Origin: Cristatella mucedo
Lineage: Eukaryota > Bryozoa > Phylactolaemata > Cristatellidae
NCBI GenBank assembly: GCA_009760855.2
Contig: WPIO01000235.1
Location: 1-64,000, forward strand
Direction: 5' to 3'
DNA length: 64,000 bases
The translations under genes and the position numbers were made by a program. Position 1 is the stretch's first letter. Each line of letters begins with the position of its first letter. Shown here in pieces: positions 54,793 to 64,000 of this stretch. The notes beneath the pieces were generated by a model. It worked only from the letters and a program-made list of their open reading frames with translations, searched no databases and had not been told where the DNA came from.

Positions 54793-57700
54793 TCTGTCGC
54801 TTGCTCAGTTGAGAGTTTCCCGATGTAGCCATCATTTTTGGTGGCGTTGTCGGATCACTCTATACAAATCTCTTAGTCAGGTTCGTTGAGTACTGCTTTC
54901 GAGAGAGCGACGAGTGGGACTACACCAAGTTTGACGCCAAGCCACGTCTTAATATGTACACTAGAGCATGCAGCCGAGAGTTTTATGCATAAGTGTGACA
55001 CTCAACCAAAGCCGGGGCTGCATTAGCCTACTTTAGCCAAGTGGACTAGTCACCCACCCAGTCATGTGAGCGGTGAGATTTAGCAGGTCGCTAAGTCAGC
55101 AACACGGCTGTGCCGTTGCCGGACCTGCTCGTCGACCTCTTTAGGCTCAACGAGCAAAAGCGTTATTAGCCATTGAAACTAGCTGAACGAGGCCAGTCAA
55201 CAGCTGCGACAGCTCATCACGGCTTGGCTCATTCATAGCTAGCTCAACTGCTGGATAAGTTTCAGCTTTTTATCGCACTATGGTCCTACATGGAAAATAA
55301 GTTAGATGTCCCGTAAGTTTGCCTAAAGACGGTGTGCGAAAAAAGCTTTAGCTCTGCAGGTATTAGACTGTGGAACACTCTGCCTCAGATCTTACGCACC
55401 GACAACTACTTCACTGCTGCCGCCTATGTATGGCTTTCCCTTTTCAGCGGTCCCGCGCTTCTAATTCCAAGCTACTCACTACCTTAACTGCACTTCTGAC
55501 TCTGCTTTGTTTCTCACTTTGTCTTTCTTGCTCGAGATGAATTCATCTGGCTACCGAATGCGGACAAAAAAACAGCTTAGGCTGTGAGTGAGCTGAAAAA
55601 ACTATATTCTATAACGGCCACATAGTCTTTATGGCTTTATGGACTCTCAGATAGATATACCTTACATTACATGACCGCGTGCCGTTACGGCCTTTCCCAG
55701 TCCTGATGCAGTACCAGAGGCGGCACTGTGGGGGGGGGGCAATCCTAATTAGAGCTTTAGGTAGGTCCAGCAAATACAGCATAATCAAATGATTACCGGA
55801 GATAACAGCAGGTGGTGCCATGCATGGTCCGCTGGGGAACGAATTGTGATAGCTAGCCTTGAGCGAGATAGTACAAGACCCTAAAAGTGATTTGTGCCTT
55901 CCTCAGTGACAAAAAGGCAGCAGCTTCGCCATTTTTCTTGAGGAAAAGTCAAACGTATTTATCCTTTGACAGACAATTAGATAAACAGGGGCACGGCTTT
56001 TTTCAATTTGATAAGATTTTGAAGCTGGCCACATGGGTGGCTGCATGCCATTGTGCCCAACAGGCATTCTAATTCGGCATGTCAACTCGGCTGCATCGTG
56101 CTTTTGAGTCGAGGAGAAAGTGCACCACCTTGATGGCAACCGTCAATTAGTACTTCGAACCACCACTGCTATCGCAAGCCATTCTAATAGTGGTTCCGGA
56201 AAAGATGGAGATGAAGTTGACCCTTGAAATCGTCAGTCTCAATACAGATCATGAAGTTGTGCGATGCATGGTAAGACCTAAAAAATTGCATGTCAGCCTG
56301 GTTGCATTGCATCCCTAGGCGTGCGTGCAAGGTTAGCTTGTTTGGAGGCTATGCCCTGTTGAGGAAACTCACGGTACACTCGCCAATGCAGCAACAGGAT
56401 TCAGGTCTGCAAGCCAAATTTAAGAGCTGGGAAAAAGATTCTAATTCGATAGCTGTTACTGTATATCATTATGGAACTTTCCTAGGCTGCCAAAATCCAT
56501 GAACAGATTACATAAACGTGTATTATTTTCAACGAATAAATATTAAGCCTTATAAAGCTTCAAAAAACAGTCAACTTAAGCCACCGAGCTTGCACATCTG
56601 GTTAGGTCAGAGGCAGCTTGGCGAACCCATGGCTCTGCAGCGGCTCTTCCTTGCTAGAAGCAATGTTTCGGTGCACCAACCGAGCGTGCTAGATCATGAA
56701 CATTCGTGCACTCGCAAGCAGGCACACGCAATCCAAATCTCCTTGACGTTTCCTTGGTCCGTTTGATTGAAAGTGAGGCTAGGTCTCCGAACCTGGAATT
56801 CGAGGTTCGGTGTTCGGCTGGGCCTCGTCAGACCCTTTTTTTGCTCGGGAACACCTGTCGGGGGTTCACGTGGGGAGCTCCATCAGTCCCTATGAGGTCG
56901 ACTTTAACTGCTAGTCGGAGCAGCATAGAAACTTAGTCCGATGCAACGTTTGCACTGCCAGGCTAACATGAACGCACTTGGTTTTCAAGATGCCTTTTTA
57001 AGTTAAGCATCCAGAACTAGCTGTAGTGAACCATGGCTGGTGACCTACGACTCTGGCTATGAATCATCGGCACTGTTAAAACGCCATTTACTGAAGCAGC
57101 ACTGATGGCCAGACCAAGTCAAACAATCACAAAATGACTGTAGTGGCCACGAAGGTCACTTCGGGGTACAACTATCACTTGGGAGGTCCATGCATCTTCC
57201 TGACTAAATGTACTGATGCTCGGGATAAGCTTTCGGGGGAGATGAGCTTGGGATCTTGAGGGCTCGCCACGAGGTCGACTGGGGCAGCTAGACAAAGCAG
57301 CTCAAACAATGCTTCAGTCTATTTATAAGAATAATAAAAAAGGAATATTACCGTTTCGCATGGTAAAGTGCCCTCAGAGAACTTAACTCAATCTAAATCT
57401 CTTCGCTTTACAGTGGCTGCAAGGTATTGACGATCGATTGGTGTTGGATATCATGCTTGATAAACAACATGAATAACGTGATAGGGGTGACTGGCACAGG
57501 GTCAGCATGCAAGCTTGGTTAGTGGCAACAGACAACAGTGTCAACTCACATAATCAAGATCAGCAAAGCAAAGGCCCTCACATTTGCAGGTCAGCTAAGG
57601 TACAGTGCGTCCCCGGGCAACCATGCAGGTTTCGCTTGTCTGGATGCATTTGCTAGGCCCTAGGCCCTGTTTTGGATACCCGCAGGCCTTATGGGGACGG

Positions 57701-60700
57701 AGTTACTGGGCTCTGGTACGGCAACAAAGTGTGAGTACTCGGAAAGAGATGCCATTCGACGGCTGTTATTCCTACTCAGTATAGAAATTCCCTGAGTGGC
57801 CCTACCCTTACTAATCTAGCTCCCAAATCACAGAACATATTTAATGCAATGAACTAGAGCCTTAGAAGGCTGCAATGTACAGCCACCTCGGGCCGTCGAC
57901 CTTGCTCAGCTGATAATGCCCGAGTCTGCTGAGCACGACGAGGCTCTGCAGCCACTCGGAATAGTGAGAAGCATTTCTTTTTCTGCAGTAAGCGACCACT
58001 CTGGATTCTGAACATTCGTGCATACACAAGCAGGCATACACAATAAAAATCTCCCTAGCATTTTCGTGCTCAGTTCGATAGAAACTGAGGCCATCTCACG
58101 GAATCCGAAATTTGAGGTTCGTTTCTCAGCTGGGCCGTGTCATGCCCTTCTATTCAGCTTGGGAGCAGCTGTCGGCGATATAGTACAATTTATACACTGC
58201 CGTAATAATGTCACTGACCTTGGTATCGAGATGACTTTTAATCAGTGCATCCTGGATCAGCACAGTGGGCAGCCGCTGGCTAGCTAAGACTCAGGCCATT
58301 AGTATTATCACGTAGTATTTTTTATGCAACAAACTCTAGCCTTAAAAACCTGCAAGGTACAGCCACCTTAGGCCACCAAACTTGCTCCGCTGGCAAGGGG
58401 TGAGGCTTCTGAAAGAGAGAATTTGTCTGCAGCCGACGGGAATGGGGAGAAGCAAATTGTTCAGTACATCAAGCGACTGCAATGGATTTGGGACGTTTGT
58501 GCATTTGCAAGTACAATTAATATTTTCTTAACGTTTGCTTTCCCCTTTTAGTTAAAAGTAAGTCCACCTCATCGAACCTGCAAGTTGAGGTTCGGTGCCT
58601 AACAACTTTGATGCTTGAAACAAGACTAATGCCTACCACAGGACACAGGCGAAAGCAAAACCATAGACGAAGGCAGCAAGCAGCACCAATATGGACGAAA
58701 GCTTTTAAAAGCAGACGCAAGATAAGACACATGCCGACGACACGACGGCCGACGATTGCAGCGTGTAGGACGCCGCGGAGAGAACCTTGGAAGTCAGAAA
58801 CTGGACGGATGCCGACGACAGGAGCCTGGATGCCAATGACAGTACGGAGGCTGACAACAGCTCAGTGTGACGGTTTCTTACACAGAATCAACTCACTATC
58901 ACAAATGACACCTTGTGTCTACTCTTCTCTTCAAGAAATACTTAACGAAAGAAAATACGCGACACTTGGTAACACCCCATCCTTACGTATCCATAATAAA
59001 TAGCATGCAACCTTGATTGACAACAGCAGTATGTGACAGTAACAGCACTTACAGCTTGGCCATCTCAGACGAATACGGCAGCAGAAGTAGCGATTGTCGG
59101 AGCAATGATATCTGGGCCGTCGCAAATGGAACCGGCCTCGGAAGCGGCATAGATGGCATACCTAGAAAGTAATGCAAATAAATTAGCAATCACTAGTAAT
59201 ACGTTGATCAGTCGTAATATAACCGATCGAGCTTGTCCACAGCTGCAGCTTTCAGAAGCCAGCCTGCAGTGTAGGATACACATGGTTGCACCCTGGTCAG
59301 CGATCGGTTCCTCAGCCTGTCTGGAATAGCAAATGGTAGAGGGAATATGTATCATCGGCCATCAATAAAGCAAAGGTTCCTGCCATCTCAACCCTCTTGG
59401 CTGTGGCTCTGAGGGGGAGCGTGCCTAGGTCGCATGACTTCATTGCCAAGGGAGGCCAGTCGAAGCGGCTAGCTGAGACTGGCCTATATTCGAATGTACG
59501 ACAGTTCAATGGTGTGTTAGGCAGTTTCACGTCTACCTGTCTCGGACCACCGCGTTCATCGCCAGTAGCGAGAACTGATTCGTGTGGGTTGGAGGGGAGC
59601 TATCGCTAGTAGCTTGCACAGATCCGTGTGGGTGGAAGGAGCTAGATTTATCGCTGGTTACTACCTGTACAGAGACGGTCAGCCCTGGTACCCTGATTTG
59701 ATTCTAGTCACCAACGAGGTCCATTCTCACTTACCAGTTAGCGAGGGGCTTTTAGGATCAGCAGCTAGCACAAATCCTCTTGGTGTAGGGGTTTCAGCGA
59801 CGGAAGCAAACCCAAATTTGCAGGGTGAGGGGTTTAGCTAGTTTGCATGTATAGATCGCCGTGGGCTTTACTTTAGAAACTCGGCAAGTATTGCTGGCTG
59901 ACATGCTAGCATAAACAGCCTGCTCATATCTGAGCACCTGTGTAGGGACTAGCCATGTCATTAAGTAGCACCTCCAGCTTGCTCATAAGGAAGCACCTGA
60001 ATACGGCTTACATACTAGCACCTGCAGTATGCTCAGATACTAATATCGATAGCCGGATCGTACATTAGTATCCGTACCCTGCTCTTAATAGCACGTGTAG
60101 CCAGCTTACATGCCAGCACCTGAAGCTTGATCGTATATATGCACCTGCAGCCAGATCCAATGCCATCGCTTATTGATGGCTAACATCGTAGTGTCTTGAG
60201 TTTGCTCCTATACAAGCTCTTGTAGGCTGATCCTATGCTTGCATCAGCTGCCAACTTCAAAGCTAGCACGTGCTGTAGGACCCAGAAAATGGCTTGTGAC
60301 ATGCACACGATTATTCAGTGGTGGTCAAATATAAAGAAAATGGTCGTGAAAAGGCAGCCTGTTCATACATCGGGCACGTAGATAGTCAGCCTAGATACTA
60401 AGTCACAGTCAAGTTATACTAAGTCACGGCTGAAGTCACCCTGAGCCCCACGCTTTGTAGGCTAAGAGTAACAGCAGACCTGCTCACTGGGTACCCCAAA
60501 AGCACCAAAAAAAAATTAGGATAAAGTTGCATTTGTCATGCCAAAACCATGGAACACAGAGGCCGGGTTATGAATTGGACCAGTCAAAACCAAAATTTCA
60601 TGATAACGCTTCAAGACAGCAGTAGCTGACTTGTGAAAAGTCATATGATGAAGTACAAGGGTAGCCAATACTTCCATATTTATATAAATACAAGGAACAT

Positions 60701-61520
60701 CGATGGCAAGCTCTTCAAAAACTTGCCGGCAAAGCAGGAAATCTGTCGTGCTAATACCAATAGGCGACAGCTAAATGGAGTAATCTTCCGTTCGTATTTG
60801 CCAAAAGCACACATTTGGCGGTTATAAGCAGCTGCTACATTTATTCACATTGCCTTGGTTAGTAATTGGTTTTTGGTCTAATAATGTCAAGCCGAAAATA
60901 CCTTATGCAAGCGAGTGGAATTACTCACAATTCGACCGTTGGTTAACCTTTGGATGAGCTGAAATGAGTTTGACGGCTGCATTTCCAGTGGAGTTTGCCA
61001 ATGAATTTTTAAGCGCTGTTGAAGTCTTGGCCTCTACTGGTCAAGCGTAGCACAATGTAAGCTGGCACCTTTCAACGACAAGAAAAATCCGACCAGCAGT
61101 TTCAGACGCTTCGAGCAGCACGGCACGGTAAGCAGCTCAAATGTATATCAAGCTACTGCCAAGTCGATCAATCGATCGATCGCACCTGTCGTAACCCCGG
61201 GTCGATCGATCGCACCTGTTGTAACCCCGGGTCGATCGATCGCACCTGTCGTACCCCGGGTCGATCGATCGCACCTGTCGTAACTCCAGATCTCAGTAAC
61301 AACCATACAGGACGTAGCGGCGGCGCTTTGCCCTGACGGCCTCGTTGGCGGTGACAACATGCTTATCAACTGACGCGCCCCAGACGACGACTCACCGACC
61401 TTGGCGTCTTCGAGGGGAGCCCACGTGCAAACGGTCGCCGATCAATCTTGCTATGCGATTGCCGCATGGTACTGCCGCTCGTCGAGGCTTTGTAGAGGGT
61501 CAAGCCATGAAGAGGTTTTC

Positions 61521-62237
61521 AGCCTGGCTAGCCAGTCCTGTGCCCAGACAGCTAAGCAAGCGCTTTCAAATACTGCAACAAACACAGTTCGTCTCATTCC
61601 CGCCCGTTCAAATCAAGCAGCATCGAAACTGAAAATGTTGCGGCAGCGGCCTCAGCTGCCAGCAGCAAGTATATCACTAGCCAGCCGGCCTGCTTATACT
61701 GTTAGCTGCAGCACATTTGTTCATAGCTGCTGACCTCTTGTTACCAAACAATTCCAGGGCAAAGGCTAGAGATGCATGACAATCATCCATGCGGTGGCCT
61801 CCTGATGGCCGAGCGGCAGCCGATAACCGAGCAGCCATTACCTTGCCGTAGGGGGAAGGAAATGACTTGAGCCGGGAATTGCGCATGCCCATGGCGTTGG
61901 CGATGCATGTAGCCTTGAGCTTGAGCCAATGGCACTTCAAGAAGCCCAAAGGCACGATTGCTAGATATTAAAAAAATGTAATTTAATATTTAATTTTTTA
62001 AGCAATAGTAATGGCAGGGTGCTGTCGGTGCTGATGTGGTCATCTAAAGCAGAGTTTGTACGAAAGGGGCTGTCTTTGGCAAAGAGTCGGGGGTCAGGGT
62101 TGAGTGGAGGGGTGTTTTCAGGCAGCTAAGACGACCTGGAGACAGGTGCACGCGAACAGAATCTAGCGACGCACCTGGGGAAGGCGGCAGCCCTACGGTG
62201 TAAGGATTCCATCATATCACGCAACGGCTAAAATTGC
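61521..62237. other. right-arm-only 0.7-kb segment
   Basis: Absent from the left arm at about 31586-31592. Left reads gcattctctcgccttttat next to agaggctttcattc in inverted sense, while the right arm has about 716 bases between agaggttttc and atgccttctctcgcc. It contains an A/T-rich piece near 61965-62000 and a 92-codon minus-strand frame (61677-61955). No terminal repeats or target-site duplications were seen. Confidence 0.75.
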
Positions 62238-63389
62238 AAGATGCCTTCTCTCGCCTTTTATAAATAGTAGAGGAGTCGAGCCGTGGTGGAGGAAGTCGGG
62301 TAAGGCTGAGCTGACTCCCAAAGGTACTGCACATTGAGCCTTTCACTTATATAAAATGATGCGCTTGGATTACGGGCGCAATACACGCAATTATTCATGT
62401 TCTTAACCCTTGAACGGATCAATTTCGTAGTTTCATGAAACAAGCGATGGCTTCGGTGCTTTAGATGCTAAGCGAATACTGCTACCGTCGTCATCAGTGA
62501 GGGAGGTTGAGAGGATGAATGAAGATCAAGTAGGGTAAGTGAGAAGAGTTGCCTTCTGCAGTGATAGGCGGGCAAGGGGTTAAGGCAGTTATTTTCCAAG
62601 CTGGTGCAGTAAGTGGACATTGGTATTCGAGTGGAAATTGATGGGAAAAAACTGCCTTCTGGGATACGAAAGGCAGCTATACCAATAGCAGATCGGGCGA
62701 ATAGCCTAAAAGGACAGTATAGATTTAAACTTGCACAGCTCATTGAACCGTCTTAGTTATATAGCGGCAAAAGAGTGTCAGTGTCAGAGGAACCTCGGGG
62801 GCAGTTACTTGTACCGTGTCACCTCCCGACGTAGAACGCTCTCGTGGGCTTTTGTTGTTCGTTGCAGAATTCTTCCAGAAATTGAAGTTCTTGCGAATGC
62901 CGTAAAAGGAAATGATACAGCTAAGACCTGTTTAAAGTTATTCCGATTTTTGTTTGATCGTAGCGCTTAAGAGACTACGTGTGCATACAAATCTAAACGC
63001 TTATCGCTTCGGACTGCTGGGTCTCCCAGCCGGCGGCTGCCTTAGCTGCGCTGCTGGCTAGTAATCTGCAAGCTAGTTACGATCATCCGTAGCAGGTATT
63101 GCTTCGTAATTGTAGATCAAATGCATTCTTAGATGTTAGTGAGGTTCCAAAGATTCGTGAACTACGCATTAGCAGAAGAAAACCACCCGGAGCCACCGTC
63201 TTGGCGGGAGCCGCCAGGTTAAACGCTGCTCGTTTGACTTGAACATCGAGCTGAGTACTCGTTCATTCATTATTCCTAGCTTTGTCTCGAACCACTCAGC
63301 ACGATCCCCACATGCATCACTGTGAATCTCTCCTACTTAGTGGTCATCAGGCCTCTTATGACTTCATCGGCACGACTTTACGCTTGCCT

Positions 63390-64000
63390 TTAGAATTCTC
63401 GCTCGATATGCAATGAACCTCTTGTAATAAACCACCTTGTTAATTAAAATGGTCTAGAACTGCTCGCCCTGACTGAAACCTGGCTAAAATAGGTAAACTG
63501 TCTGACAATTAAAGACGCCTCACCGACTGGACGCTCATTCTTTCACTCCCCTAGATCAGTCAAACTGGATGTAGATTTGCTGTTAGTGTTCGCTTGAAAT
63601 TCAACTTCAAACCATTTGCAGTACCCTCGAAGCAGTCTTTTAAATCAACTGTGTTGATTTCACCCGAAAACAAGTTACCCATGGTGGCAGTATTCTTTCG
63701 CCCACCATGTACCAAATCCTCCTGTATCTCAAATTTCATCGATCTCATTTCGATTCTGTGTGCAAGACATTGATCCCTCCTCGTTACGGGTGATTTAATC
63801 GTTCACTTCGATAACTTATCTGACGCCTTCAGCTCTGAATTTCGCGCATTGGCTTACTCATTGTCTATGGTGGCTCATATGCACGGCCCTACTCTCCTCA
63901 AAGGTCACAAACTCGACCAAATTTTTTCACACAACTGCACTGTGTCATCACCAATTATTACCAAATCCTGCTTATCTGACCACATGCAGTTCTTATTTAG
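63390..64000 (+). mobile_element. LINE family A endonuclease segment in right arm (partial)
   Basis: Mate of 29828-30435. It reads SICNEPLVINHLVN, stop, NGLELLALTETWLK, stop, then KFNFKPFAVPSKQSF, LLVTGDLIVHFDN, GPTLLKGHKLDQIF and SCLSDHMQFLF, the order of an APE-type endonuclease. Two of the stops match the other arm, so the element was already dead before the arms were duplicated. A third stop interrupts before SLLVTGD in this arm only. Confidence 0.8.

Larger units (their letters stand above)
52796..64000 (-). repeat. right arm of giant inverted repeat, cut by window end
   Basis: Reverse complement of the left arm from 46696 down to 29828, with a 6.4-kb absence at about 54475 and an extra 0.7 kb at 61521-62237. 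It carries mates of every left-arm feature: the inner-end module, satellite, GA/CT microsatellite, LINE family B (55190-55680), unit X copies (54475-54720, 55890-57310, 57590-58870), minisatellites and the LINE endonuclease segment. Confidence 0.95.

Noticed and set aside
29828-64000. Giant Polinton/Maverick or viral element with long inverted termini
   Set aside because: No polymerase B, integrase, capsid, ATPase or other gene of such elements is visible in the arms or spacer; the content is non-coding repeats and dead LINEs.

Overview
The window is animal (metazoan) nuclear DNA. It has intron-split coding exons with GT..AG borders, long microsatellites, many 5'-truncated non-LTR retrotransposon copies and a tRNA-derived SINE. 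I see no bacterial operon structure, no rRNA and no CRISPR array. The LINE-rich genome and very short introns beside kilobase ones suggest an invertebrate, but I cannot name the species.

Region 1 (about 1.8-12.0 kb, + strand) carries one recognisable host gene, the orthologue of DONSON (humpty-dumpty in flies), a replication-fork and CMG-helicase-assembly factor. Eight exons from 2720 to 12003 join with fully consistent splice phases and follow the vertebrate protein from its central part to the C-terminus. A further upstream exon (1854-1940) fits the phase but is not conserved. The true start is not visible. One exon (4125-4220) has an in-frame TGA. The introns hold a (CT)n tract, a (GT)n tract, a 1.1-kb CT/TCTG tract, LINE and SINE fragments and a perfect GC-rich hairpin.

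Region 2 (about 12-29.8 kb) is gene-poor. It contains degenerate LINE copies on the minus strand (the best is at 27.6-30.4 kb, with endonuclease, RT with YADD, and C-terminal blocks), a degenerate satellite with a period near 172 bp (17.8-20.4 kb, with an inverted piece at 13.5-14.2 kb), and diverged copies of modules that recur further right.

Region 3 (29.8-64.0 kb) is dominated by a very large inverted repeat. The left arm is 29828-46696. The right arm is 52796-64000, cut by the window edge. The spacer is about 6.1 kb. The arms are nearly identical where compared, but differ by a 6.4-kb segment present only in the left arm (about 38646-45012) and a 0.7-kb segment present only in the right arm (about 61521-62237). 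Within and between the arms a non-coding unit of about 1.3-1.5 kb (called unit X here) recurs head-to-tail, together with the 172-bp satellite, 30-bp and 34-bp minisatellites and LINE fragments.

No intact transposon gene and no second host gene was recognised. The strongest candidates for something undescribed are the large palindrome and its mosaic of recurring non-coding modules, which also occur, more diverged, at 13-25 kb.
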